From Ornithinicoccus sp045032955 (GTDB taxonomy: Bacteria; Actinomycetota; Actinomycetes; Actinomycetales; Dermatophilaceae): DNA of 64,000 nucleotides. The translations under genes and the position numbers were made by a program. Of the stretch, positions 8,780 through 16,550 are shown piece by piece. The stretch covers positions 124,001 to 188,000 of the forward strand of contig NZ_JBJFZU010000004.1 in the NCBI RefSeq assembly GCF_045032955.1, read 5' to 3'. Within the stretch, counting starts at the first letter, position 1. Each line of letters starts with the position of its first letter. Under the pieces are notes generated by a model that worked only from the letters and a program-made list of their open reading frames with translations, was not told the DNA's origin and did no database searches.

Positions 8780-9544
8780 GCGACCGGTGAGCACCTCCGC
8801 GCCGTCCTCGGTGATGGCGATGGTGTGCTCGCTGTGCGCGGTCAGACACCCGGTGGCGCTGCGCAGCGTCCAGCCGTCGGCGTCGGTGACCAGCTCGGCG
8901 GTGTCCGCCATCACCCAGGGCTCCAGGGCCAGCAGCAGACCGGGCTGCAGCCGGTAGCCCCGACCGGGCCTGCCGATGTTGGCGATGTGCGGGTCCTGGT
9001 GCATCGTCGACCCGACTCCGTGCCCGCCGAAGTCGGTGTTGACCGGGTAGCCCGCGTCCTGCAGCACGGTCCCGATGGCGTGCGAGAGGTCGCCGACCCG
9101 GGCGCCCGGGCGGGCGGCGGCGATGCCGGCGTCCAGGGCCCGCTCGGTGGCCTCGATCATCGCCCGGCTCTGCGGGTCCCGGGCCTGCCCGACCACGACG
9201 GTGACGGCCGAGTCCGCGACGACCCCGCCCAGCGAGACCGCCAGGTCCAGGGTGAGCAGGTCCCCGTCGGCGAGGGCGTAGTCGTGCGGCAGCCCGTGCA
9301 GCACGGCGTCGTTGACGGAGGTGCAGATGTAGTGGCCGAAGGGGCCCCGGCCGAAGGACGGCGCGTAGTCGACGTAGCAGGACTCCGCCCCCGCCTCCTC
9401 GATCATCGAGCGGGTCCACCGGTCGATGTCGAGCAGGTTCGTGCCGACCGTGCTCCGCTCCACCATGGTCTGCAGGATCCGTCCCACCAGGGCACCGGTC
9501 TCCCGGGCGCGGGGGATCTGGACGGGGTCAAGGATCTCGATCAC
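8771..9544 (-). CDS. map: Methionine aminopeptidase, type I
   Basis: Removes the initiator methionine from nascent proteins whose second residue is small. The 257-residue protein has the pita-bread fold signatures: LTLDLAVSLGGVVADSAVTV carries the two metal-binding Asp, GGHGVGSTMHQDPHI the His, ALEPWV a Glu, and HSEHTIAITEDG the final Glu region. GTG at 9544 is supported by a 4-bp GTGA overlap with the preceding small gene; a longer reading to 9598 has no support. It lacks the N-terminal zinc-finger or SH3-binding extension of some actinobacterial paralogues. Its position at the end of a protease operon, away from the ribosomal secY-adk-map cluster, suggests it is an additional copy. Confidence 0.93.
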   Translation of the reverse strand: MIEILDPVQIPRARETGALVGRILQTMVERSTVGTNLLDIDRWTRSMIEEAGAESCYVDYAPSFGRGPFGHYICTSVNDAVLHGLPHDYALADGDLLTLDLAVSLGGVVADSAVTVVVGQARDPQSRAMIEATERALDAGIAAARPGARVGDLSHAIGTVLQDAGYPVNTDFGGHGVGSTMHQDPHIANIGRPGRGYRLQPGLLLALEPWVMADTAELVTDADGWTLRSATGCLTAHSEHTIAITEDGAEVLTGRSR

Positions 9545-9810
9545 GGGGACCACTCTAGGACCAGCACGACCGGTCCCCCGGGGGGCACCCGGACCCACGT
9601 GACCGCTGTCGCCACCGCCGCACCGTCGTCGCCGACCGCGCGCACCGCATACCGACCGGGCACCGGCACCTCGAGGTGGAAGCCGCCGTCGGCACCGGTG
9701 AGCAGGGCCAGGTCGGGCAGCGGCACCGGCCCGTCCCCGAACGCCACCCGGGCGTCAGGGACGGGCCGGCCGCGTGCGTCGACGACGTGGCCGTGGATGC
9801 TCGGCGGCAC
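9541..9810 (-). CDS. Small carboxypeptidase-regulatory-like (beta-sandwich) protein
   Basis: A protein of 89 residues that is almost entirely one beta-sandwich module: IHGHVVDARGRPVPDARV, then TGADGGFHLEVPVPGRYAVRAV and VRVPPGGPVVLVLEW. This is the pattern of a CarboxypepD_reg-like domain (G-x-V-x-D-x-x-G-x-P-(V/I)-x-x-A-x-V). There is no signal peptide. GTG at 9810 lies 4 nt after the protease stop and follows AGGGATGAGG; the gene then overlaps map by 4 bp. It probably serves as a separate domain partner of the serine protease encoded just upstream, since such domains are often fused to proteases, but that is inference. Confidence 0.7.
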   Translation of the reverse strand: MPPSIHGHVVDARGRPVPDARVAFGDGPVPLPDLALLTGADGGFHLEVPVPGRYAVRAVGDDGAAVATAVTWVRVPPGGPVVLVLEWSP

Positions 9811-9814
9811 CGCC

Positions 9815-10756
9815 TCATCCCTTCCAGAGCTGCAGGTTCGCGAAGACCGGCGCGTTGATCCGGGTGGCGCTGTTGCTGCTGGAGCCACCGTAGGCGTGGA
9901 TCGCGACGCCGTAGCGCGCCCCGTCCCGGATGACGTAGACGGCACTGCCGCTCTGCCCGCCGGCGGTGTCCAGGCCGTAGTAGACCTTGCGCGGGCTGAG
10001 CGAGGCCACCGGGCTCCAGTGGTACCACTGCGTGCCCGAGGGCTTGTCGCCCGGATAGCCGGACAGGTTGAGCGTGCTGCCCTGCAGCGTGCTGTCCGAC
10101 CAGCTCGCGAAGCCCAGCCACCCGGTCTGCAGACCCAGGTCGCTCGGCAGCACCATCGCGCCGTAGTCGTACTCGTGGTCGGGGCTGCTCACCCAGCCGT
10201 TGACGGTGCGCATCCCGGACCGCGGCACGACCACCCGGCCGTAGGGCAGGGTGGCGCCGTTGCGCCCGGGCATCACCTCCACGCTGCGTACCCACCCGTG
10301 CCGGGTGGTGCCCGGCGCGTGGATGAACACGCAGTGGCCGGCGGTCGCCACCGTGCGCGGACCGATGAACCAGCCGGTGCCGATCCACCGGCTGCCGTCG
10401 TTGGCGGTGATCAGCAGCGAGCAGTGCGCCCGCCACGGATAGCTGCCGGTCCCGGTGATCTGCACCCGGTTGTCCGGGCCCTGCACGGTCTCGGTCCTCG
10501 GGTCCGGGGGTCCGTAGGTCGCCTCCCCGACGGGGTGCAGGGCGCTGGTGTCGGGAGCGGTGGCCGTGGCGGCGAGCGCGAAGGCCTCCGCCATCGCGGC
10601 CGCGACCGGCTCCAGCTCGAGCCCCTCGATGCTGGTCTGCTCGCCGCCGTCGCCGGTGCCGGGGGCGTCCGAGGTCTGCTCGGTGATGACCTCATCGTCC
10701 ACCTCCTGGTCCGGCGCGACGGGCTCGTGCGGGTTGCTGCTGGTGTCCTCGTGCAT
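9815..10756 (-). CDS. Trypsin-like (V8 / glutamyl endopeptidase-type) serine protease
   Basis: Chymotrypsin-fold serine protease of 313 residues. The triad can be read directly: His141 in VATAGHCVF, Asp197 in EYDYGAMVL and Ser269 in GGQSGSAVYV. The spacing and the WIGTGWFIGPRTV block resemble glutamyl endopeptidases and trypsin-like peptidases of Gram-positive bacteria. The first 75 residues are acidic and low in complexity, and there is no hydrophobic signal sequence, which is unusual for this normally secreted group. ATG at 10756 is well supported by GAGGAGAG; a longer frame upstream contains no better signal. It heads an operon with a small beta-domain protein and map. Possible readings are an intracellular protease, or export by a route not visible here. 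Confidence 0.85.
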   Translation of the reverse strand: MHEDTSSNPHEPVAPDQEVDDEVITEQTSDAPGTGDGGEQTSIEGLELEPVAAAMAEAFALAATATAPDTSALHPVGEATYGPPDPRTETVQGPDNRVQITGTGSYPWRAHCSLLITANDGSRWIGTGWFIGPRTVATAGHCVFIHAPGTTRHGWVRSVEVMPGRNGATLPYGRVVVPRSGMRTVNGWVSSPDHEYDYGAMVLPSDLGLQTGWLGFASWSDSTLQGSTLNLSGYPGDKPSGTQWYHWSPVASLSPRKVYYGLDTAGGQSGSAVYVIRDGARYGVAIHAYGGSSSNSATRINAPVFANLQLWKG

Positions 10757-10849
10757 GGCTCTCTCCTCGGGCTTCGGCGACGCCGGGCGACGTCGTCCGC
10801 ACAGCAGGAGGTATGCCGCCCGCCCGCAGATACGCCCCGCACCCACCCG

Positions 10850-10878
10850 TTGCGGACCTTAATCGATTTAGGTAGTCT
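10850..10878 (+). promoter_or_regulatory. Promoter with LacI-type operator upstream of the GDPD operon
   Basis: A -35 box TTGCGG (10850-10855) and a -10 box TAGTCT (10873-10878) are separated by 17 bp. The spacer holds CTTAATCGATTTAG (10858-10871), an imperfect palindrome centred on CG, as usual for LacI-family operators. The same 14 bases lie at the identical place between the -35 and -10 boxes of the ugp promoter at 16466-16494. Binding there would block RNA polymerase, so repression by the LacI protein encoded at 15421-16410 is expected. Confidence 0.75.
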
Positions 10879-10906
10879 GCCGAACACCAAGGAAATGGAG
10901 CTGGCA

Positions 10907-12169
10907 ATGACGCACACATCCACCCGCACCCGGCACGCCGCCCGCACGCTCACCCTCGGGGTGGCCCTGACGCTGGCCCTGGCCGGCGCCCCTCCCCTGG
11001 CCTCGGCCGCCGTGCAGACCACCGGCCAGGACGGCGCCGCCCCCGCGCAGGAGTGCGCAGCACCCGAGGTGGTGGCGCACCGCGGCTCGGCCGGGACGAG
11101 CCCGGAGAACACCGTCGTCAGCATCCGGGACGCCCGCCGCAGCGGCGCTCAGTCGGTCGAGATCGACGTGCAGCTCTCCGCCGACGGGGTCCCCTTCCTC
11201 TTCCACGACGCCACCGGGGCGCGGACCACCGACGTGGCACAGGTCTACCCGGACCGGGCCGGCGACCCGATCGTCGACCTGACCTGGGCCGAGCTGCAGC
11301 AGCTGGACGCCGGCAGCTACTTCGCCCCGCGCTTCGCGGGCGAGGGCATACCTCACCTGAACGAGGCCGCGAAGGCGCTGGCCGGCGGCCGGACCACGGT
11401 GAACATCGAGCTGAAGAGCCCGGAGGACTCCCCCGGCGTGGAGGAGGTGCTCGCGCAGACCCTCGCCACCGACCGTCACTGGCAGCGGCTGGTCGCCCGC
11501 GACAAGGTCGTCGTCAGCTCCTTCGACGAGGCCTCGCTGACCGCCTTCCACGAGCTGGCACCGGAGATCCCGGTGCTGCAGATCGGGACCATCCCCGCCG
11601 ACGACGCCACCCTCGAGCGGTGGGCCGGCTTCGCCGACGGCGTGGTCACCAACTACCGGACCCTGGACCCGGCCGACATCGAGCGGGTGCGCGCGGTCGG
11701 CCTGGACCTGGGCCTCTACACGCTGAACTCGCCGGAGGCCGTCGAGGCCGCGGCGGCCCTGTGCGTGGACGAGGTGACCACCGACTTCCCGACCCAGATG
11801 GTCCGGCTGCTACGCGACCAGGACCCCATCCCGGCCGCCAACGGCATCGAGGTCAGCGACGTCGTGGACAACCCGGACGGCAGCGACCTGCAGCCGGAGA
11901 CCGGGGAGCACGTGGTGCTGACCAACACCTCCTCCCGCACCATCGACGTCAGCGGCTACCTGCTCCAGGACGCCGTCGTCAACCGGCTCGTCGTGGGCGA
12001 GGGCTACACCCTGGCCCCCGGTGCCGAGCTGCGGGTCTACACCGGCCCCGGGACGGACACCGCGGACCGCTACTACAACGACCTGGGCCGCAACGTGCTC
12101 AACAACACCGGTGACTCGGTCGCCGTGTACACCCCGCAGCTCCGGCTGATGGACCTCTATGCCTACTGA
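10907..12169 (+). CDS. Secreted glycerophosphodiester phosphodiesterase with C-terminal lamin-tail-like domain
   Basis: Hydrolyses glycerophosphodiesters such as glycerophosphocholine to sn-glycerol 3-phosphate and an alcohol outside the cell. A signal peptide (arginines, then LGVALTLALAGAPPLASA) precedes a GDPD TIM barrel with the metal and catalytic motifs VAHRGSAGTSPENT and EIDVQLSADGVPFLFHDAT, further INIELK-like TVNIELKSP, and LGLYTLNSPEAV near its end. From about residue 305 a beta-rich module (IEVSDVVDNPDG, EHVVLTNTSSRTIDVSGYLLQD) looks like a lamin-tail domain, which is often found on secreted actinobacterial phosphatases and nucleases. ATG at 10907 is favoured by GGAG six bases upstream; an ATG at 10895 is possible. 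The promoter shares an operator with the ugp importer, and Pit and DUF47 genes follow directly. Confidence 0.92.
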   Translation: MTHTSTRTRHAARTLTLGVALTLALAGAPPLASAAVQTTGQDGAAPAQECAAPEVVAHRGSAGTSPENTVVSIRDARRSGAQSVEIDVQLSADGVPFLFHDATGARTTDVAQVYPDRAGDPIVDLTWAELQQLDAGSYFAPRFAGEGIPHLNEAAKALAGGRTTVNIELKSPEDSPGVEEVLAQTLATDRHWQRLVARDKVVVSSFDEASLTAFHELAPEIPVLQIGTIPADDATLERWAGFADGVVTNYRTLDPADIERVRAVGLDLGLYTLNSPEAVEAAAALCVDEVTTDFPTQMVRLLRDQDPIPAANGIEVSDVVDNPDGSDLQPETGEHVVLTNTSSRTIDVSGYLLQDAVVNRLVVGEGYTLAPGAELRVYTGPGTDTADRYYNDLGRNVLNNTGDSVAVYTPQLRLMDLYAY

Positions 12170-12184
12170 GCCCCGAGGGGCGAG

Positions 12185-13165
12185 GTGAGCTGGCCGCTGC
12201 TCGCGGCCGCCGTCGCCTTCGCCCTCGTCAACGGCGCCAACACCGGCGCCACCCTGCTGGCCGCCACGCACACGCTCGACTCCGTCGGACACGGCCTCGG
12301 CCTGGTCCTGCTCGGGGTCGGCGTGGTGGTCGGCCCGCTGCTGGTCGGCACCGGGGTGGCCGCGCGCTTCGCGCAGGAGATGGTGCCCTGGGGTGGTGAG
12401 GCCTCGGAGACCGGGATGCTGGTCGCCGTCGTCGTGTCCCTGGTCGTCGTGCTGGGCCTGACCCGGATGGGCATCCCGACCGGCCTGACCCTGGCGTTCG
12501 TCGGGGCGCTCGCCGGCTTCGGCGCGGCCTCCGGTGCCGGGGTCGCCTGGCACTCGGTGCTGGTGGTCCTCGGGATGATGGCGCTGGCCCCGGTCCTCGG
12601 TGGTCTGATCGCCGCCGCGGTGATCACGGTGCTGGCCCGGCGGATGCACTCCCGGCACGTCAGTCGCGCCCTGGGCCGGGTGCACGCGGTCTCCTTCCCG
12701 GCGCTGGCACTGGGGTACGGCGCCAGCGACGGGCAGAAGATGCTCGCCATCTCCGCGGTGGCGCTCGGCCTGACCGGCAGCGGGGCCGGTGGTGGCGCCG
12801 TCCCGGCACCGCTGATGCTGATGCTGGCCCTCGGGGTGCTCTTCGCCCTCGGCAGCGCCGCCGGGTACCGCCGGATGTCGCTGCGCCTGGGTCAGGGGGT
12901 GCTGCCGGTGCGTCCCCTGTATGCCGTGACCTCCGAGGTCGCCACCGCCGGCGCGCTCCTGGGCTCGGCCGGGGTGGGCGCCCCGGTCGGCGTCGCCCAG
13001 ACGCTCACCGGGTCGCTGGTCGGCGCCGGGGCCAGCCAGGGGCTGAGCCGGGTCCGCTGGCCCCAGGTGTCGACCATCGTCACCGCGTGGCTGGTCACCC
13101 TGCCGGTCACCTTCGGACTGTCCGCCGCGGTGGCCGGCGGCCTACGAGCAGGAGGAGCCCTGTGA
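12185..13165 (+). CDS. PiT-family inorganic phosphate permease
   Basis: Cation-coupled low-affinity phosphate carrier of the plasma membrane. Of 326 residues most lie in about nine to ten transmembrane segments. The two PiT signature repeats are visible: NGANTGATLL near the N-terminus (residues 16-25) and YGASDGQKMLAIS in the middle, arranged as in PitA-like proteins. GTG at 12185 follows GAGGGGCGAG, 15 bp after the GDPD stop. The last codons overlap the next gene (GTGA). Co-transcription with a DUF47 protein is a recurrent pairing in which the partner modulates the carrier. In this setting it may import, or balance, phosphate released from organophosphates. Confidence 0.9.
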   Translation: MSWPLLAAAVAFALVNGANTGATLLAATHTLDSVGHGLGLVLLGVGVVVGPLLVGTGVAARFAQEMVPWGGEASETGMLVAVVVSLVVVLGLTRMGIPTGLTLAFVGALAGFGAASGAGVAWHSVLVVLGMMALAPVLGGLIAAAVITVLARRMHSRHVSRALGRVHAVSFPALALGYGASDGQKMLAISAVALGLTGSGAGGGAVPAPLMLMLALGVLFALGSAAGYRRMSLRLGQGVLPVRPLYAVTSEVATAGALLGSAGVGAPVGVAQTLTGSLVGAGASQGLSRVRWPQVSTIVTAWLVTLPVTFGLSAAVAGGLRAGGAL

Positions 13166-13782
13166 GACTGTCCCGCGTGCTGAACAGGCGACCCGACAGG
13201 ACGTTGGTCGACCTGCTGCACTCCCAGGTCGCGAGCGCCATCTCCGGGGTCGAGCTGGCCCGCCGGGCGGTCTCCGGCGACCTCGCCCCCGAGGAGGCCC
13301 GCTCCCGTATGGCCCGTGTCGAGCACGAGGGTGACCGGCGCCGCTCGGCCACCGTGACCCGGCTGGCCACGGCCTTCGCGAACCCGATCGACCGGGAGGA
13401 CCTGTTCCGGCTGTCCCGGTCCACCGACGACATCCTGGACAACCTGCAGGACTTCGTCCGGGAGCTGGACCTCTTCGCGGTGGAGCCCGACCCCGGCCTG
13501 GACACCATGCTCGCCGCGATCGGCGACGGCCTGCAGGACCTGGAGGCGGCGATCTCTGCGATCGCGGAGAACCCGCTGCAGATCCGGGCCAAGTCGCTGG
13601 CGGTCCGCAAGAACGAGATCCGACGGCGCTACCAGGTGTCGGTGGCCCGCACGCTCAGCGGCGAGGTCGACGCGACCTCGCTGAAGAACCGGGAGCTGCT
13701 GCGTCGCCTCGACGTCGTGGGGCTGCGCCTCGGCGAGGCGGCCGACGCCCTCGCCGACGGCGCCGTCAAACGCAGCCACTGA
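13162..13782 (+). CDS. DUF47 / PhoU-like protein, partner of the Pit permease
   Basis: Cytoplasmic all-helical protein of 206 residues of the DUF47 (YkaA, Pit accessory) family, distantly related to PhoU. Typical features are the acidic helical segments REDLFRLSRSTDDILDNLQDF and EVDATSLKNRELLRRLDVV. DUF47 members are encoded beside pit genes and are thought to control phosphate uptake; no enzymatic motif is present. GTG at 13162 lies in an exact GTGA overlap with the permease stop and has AGGAGG upstream, so the start is well supported and the two proteins should be made in step. Confidence 0.85.
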   Translation: MRLSRVLNRRPDRTLVDLLHSQVASAISGVELARRAVSGDLAPEEARSRMARVEHEGDRRRSATVTRLATAFANPIDREDLFRLSRSTDDILDNLQDFVRELDLFAVEPDPGLDTMLAAIGDGLQDLEAAISAIAENPLQIRAKSLAVRKNEIRRRYQVSVARTLSGEVDATSLKNRELLRRLDVVGLRLGEAADALADGAVKRSH

Positions 13783-13819
13783 CCACCACCGCAGACAGCC
13801 ACACGTTGGGAGACCTTGG

Positions 13820-15424
13820 ATGAGCGGGACGAGCGCAGGGACCGGACGACCGCACGACGGTCAGCACGGCGGGACGGGCACCGGGCGTCCCGTGGTGCGT
13901 GGGGAGGTCGTCACCCAGGGCAGCGTCGCGGCGTACCACGGCCTGTCCCTCGGGGACCCGGAGCGGCATATCGTGCGGACCGACCTGGTCGGCGGCACCC
14001 GGGCCGAGCGGCCCCGCAGCCTGTGGCACGTGGCCCACCTCACCGACGTCCAGCTCATCGACGCCCAGTCCCCGTCCCGGGTCGAGGCCGTGCACGAGCT
14101 CGGTCGGCGCCCGGAGACCCGGCTGATGCTGCCGATGCAGCGCCCGCAGGAGCTGCTGGCCGCGCACGCCACCGAGATGCTGGTGCGGCGGCTCAACGAG
14201 CACCCGGGATCCGCGGTCACCGGGGCACCCCTGCAGGCGGTGATGACCACCGGCGACAACATCGACAACATGCAGCACAACGAGCTGGTCGCGTTCCTGC
14301 GGCTGTTCAGCGGCGGGACCGTGGACCTCGACTCCGGGGGGACGGCATACCAGGGCTTCCAGGACGGCAGCGTCGACTGGGCGTGGGCACCCGAGGACCC
14401 GCACAACCGGTGGGGCCGCGAGCACGGCTTCCCCACCATGCCAGGTCTGCTCGCGCGCAGCCTGCAGCCGCTCGCGGCCAGCGGCCTGGAGATCCCGTGG
14501 CTGACCTGCTTCGGCAACCACGACGGGCTCATCCAGGGACGGGTCCCGGCCGGTCCGGAGCTGGTGGACATCACCCTCGGGCACCGCAAGGTGACCCGGG
14601 TCCGGGCCGAGGACGTCGCCGACTTCACCGGCGACCCGCTGCCCGCCTTCGCCGAGCTCGGCCGGGAGGTCACCCCGGACGCCCGGCGCCGACCGGTGGA
14701 CCGCGCCGGGTACGTCGCGGCGCACTGGGACCGCGGCCTGCCCGACGGGCACGGCTTCACCGAGCGCAACCTGGCCGACGGCACCGCCTACTACTCCCAC
14801 CGGGGCGTCGAGGGGGTCCGGCTGGTGGTGCTGGACACCACCAACCCGGCCGGCGTCTTCGAGGGCAGCATCGACCAGGAACAGCTGGCCTGGCTGCGCG
14901 AGGAGCTGCGGGCGGCGACCGAGGCCGACGAGCTGGTGGTGGTCGCCTCGCACCACCCCCGCAGCTCGATGACCAACGACCTGCTCCCCGCCGACGCCGA
15001 CGACGCCACCGCGGCGCGGGTGCTCGGTGAGGAGGTGGGCGAGCTGCTGCTGGCGCACCCGCACGTCGTCGCCTGGTTCAGCGGTCACATCCACCGCAAC
15101 CGGGTGCAGGCGCACCGCGGCCCGGACGGTGGCGGCTACTGGGAGGTGAGCACCTCCTCGATCATGGACTGGCCCACCCAGGGACGGCTGGTCGAGCTGC
15201 TCGACCACGGTGGGGAGCTGCTCTCGCTGCGCCTGACGATCCTGGACCACACGGGGCCGCTGCGGCCCACCTCGGTGGAGACCGTGGCCGATCTCGCCGG
15301 GTGGCACCGGGCGCTTGCGGCGAATGACCCGCACGGGGTCGGCGGCTTCGAGGCGCACGGCACACCGACCGACCGCAACGTGGAGCTGCTGCTGCCCGAC
15401 CCACGACGCCGCGAGAGCCTCTAG
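13820..15424 (+). CDS. Calcineurin-type metallophosphoesterase (TIGR03767-like)
   Basis: Binuclear-metal phosphoesterase of 534 residues. All metallophosphatase blocks are present: LTDVQLID in place of the usual DxH, TTGDNIDNMQ, CFGNHDG, VASHHPRS and FSGHIHRN. The large inserts and overall length recall the actinobacterial TIGR03767 group, whose substrate is not established. No clear signal peptide or lipobox is seen; the first 25 residues are Gly/Thr-rich. It lies 37 bp after the DUF47 gene on the same strand and so probably in the GDPD transcript. It ends in a 4-bp overlap with the convergent lacI-type gene. The context points to an organophosphate substrate, which is inference. Confidence 0.85.
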   Translation: MSGTSAGTGRPHDGQHGGTGTGRPVVRGEVVTQGSVAAYHGLSLGDPERHIVRTDLVGGTRAERPRSLWHVAHLTDVQLIDAQSPSRVEAVHELGRRPETRLMLPMQRPQELLAAHATEMLVRRLNEHPGSAVTGAPLQAVMTTGDNIDNMQHNELVAFLRLFSGGTVDLDSGGTAYQGFQDGSVDWAWAPEDPHNRWGREHGFPTMPGLLARSLQPLAASGLEIPWLTCFGNHDGLIQGRVPAGPELVDITLGHRKVTRVRAEDVADFTGDPLPAFAELGREVTPDARRRPVDRAGYVAAHWDRGLPDGHGFTERNLADGTAYYSHRGVEGVRLVVLDTTNPAGVFEGSIDQEQLAWLREELRAATEADELVVVASHHPRSSMTNDLLPADADDATAARVLGEEVGELLLAHPHVVAWFSGHIHRNRVQAHRGPDGGGYWEVSTSSIMDWPTQGRLVELLDHGGELLSLRLTILDHTGPLRPTSVETVADLAGWHRALAANDPHGVGGFEAHGTPTDRNVELLLPDPRRRESL

Positions 15425-16410
15425 TCCGGGGGCGCGGTGGACCCCCGGACGACCAGCTCGACCGGCTGCACGTGATCACCCAGACCGGAGTCCGGACGCA
15501 GCCGTCCGACGATGGCCCGGCCGATCTCGAAGCGGTCCAGCCGCAGCGTGGTCAGCGGTGGGTCGAGCAGCTGCGAGGTGGCCAGGTCGTCGTGCCCGAC
15601 CACGGACAGCCGGGCGCCCACCTGGACACCCCGGTCCCGGGCAGCGCGGTAGACCGCGTGCGCGGTGAAGTCGGAGTTGGTGATGATCGCCGCCGGGGGC
15701 TCGGGGCCGTCCAGCAGCGCACAGGTCGCACGGTATGCCTCGTCCAGGTTGAGCTCGGTCTCGACCGGGTGCGCGGTCACACCCAGCTCGGCGCAGCGCT
15801 GCAGGAACCGCTCCAGCCGGTCGTGGTCGGCCATCACCCCGGCCGGGGCCGAGTAGAAGGTGATCCGGCGGTGCCCGAGCTCGTGCAGGTGGTCGACGGC
15901 GAGGTCGACGGCCCGGACGTTGTCCGGCCCCACCCGGACCACGCCCTCCTGGTGGGAGATGGCGTTCACCACCACGGTGGGCCGTCCGGGGCAGCGCTCC
16001 TGCCACAGGTCCACCGCGTCGCCGGAGCCGACCGGCGCGATCGCGAGGCCGTCCACCCGCTGCTGGGCGAGGTGGTGCACGTGCTCGCGCTCCCGCTCGA
16101 CCGAGTAGGCGGAGTCCACGGCGAAGACGGTGCCCCCGTGCTCGGACGCCGCGTCCTGGGCCCCGCGCAGGATCTCCAGGAAGTAGGGGTTCTGCATGTT
16201 GCGGACGAGCATCCCGTAGCTTCCGCTGAGCCCGGTGCGCAGGGCGCGGGCCGTCGGGTCCGCCCGGTAGCCGAGGTCGGTGGCCACCTGCAGGATGCGC
16301 GCCTTGGTGTCGGCCGCGACCCCGTCCCGGTCGTTCAGCGCGAAGCTGGCCAGCGCGGTGGACACCCCCGCCTGCTCGGCGACGTCACGGATGCTGGGGC
16401 GGCCTGCCAT
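15421..16410 (-). CDS. LacI-family repressor, probable regulator of the GDPD and ugp operons
   Basis: DNA-binding regulator of 329 residues with an N-terminal LacI helix-turn-helix (SIRDVAEQAGVSTALASFAL, residues 6-25) and a periplasmic-binding-protein-like effector domain (GMLVRNMQNPYFLEILRGA; SVVGHDDLATSQLLDPPLTT near the end). ATG at 16410 is preceded by GGAGGTGA, an excellent ribosome-binding site; longer readings lack one. It is divergent from ugpC, with the operator lying in the ugp promoter between them. The same operator stands ahead of the GDPD operon. The effector is expected to be a glycerophosphodiester, glycerol phosphate or a related compound. A LacI protein in this role is unusual because ugp genes are classically controlled by phosphate through PhoB or PhoP. 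Confidence 0.88.
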   Translation of the reverse strand: MAGRPSIRDVAEQAGVSTALASFALNDRDGVAADTKARILQVATDLGYRADPTARALRTGLSGSYGMLVRNMQNPYFLEILRGAQDAASEHGGTVFAVDSAYSVEREREHVHHLAQQRVDGLAIAPVGSGDAVDLWQERCPGRPTVVVNAISHQEGVVRVGPDNVRAVDLAVDHLHELGHRRITFYSAPAGVMADHDRLERFLQRCAELGVTAHPVETELNLDEAYRATCALLDGPEPPAAIITNSDFTAHAVYRAARDRGVQVGARLSVVGHDDLATSQLLDPPLTTLRLDRFEIGRAIVGRLRPDSGLGDHVQPVELVVRGSTAPPD

Positions 16411-16465
16411 GGTCACCTCCTGCGTGTCGACGTCGTCCCGGGACGGTACTGGACGACCGGGCCTG

Positions 16466-16494
16466 TTGACGACCTTAATCGATTTAGATAGCGT
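16466..16494 (+). promoter_or_regulatory. ugp promoter with LacI-type operator
   Basis: TTGACG (16466-16471) and TAGCGT (16489-16494) form a promoter with a 17-bp spacer. CTTAATCGATTTAG (16474-16487) fills the spacer and is identical to the sequence in the GDPD promoter at 10858-10871. The site is about 60 bp upstream of ugpC and in the intergenic space shared with the divergent lacI-type gene, so it may also serve autoregulation. Confidence 0.8.
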
Positions 16495-16550
16495 GCGTCC
16501 AGAGCCGCGTCCGACGACGCGGACAGGTGACACGTGCGCAAGGAGGCCCG

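Noticed and set aside
9555..10436. Alternative frame over the protease gene
   Set aside because: Arg/Gly-rich translation without domains; the protease frame contains the complete triad and a good ribosome-binding site.
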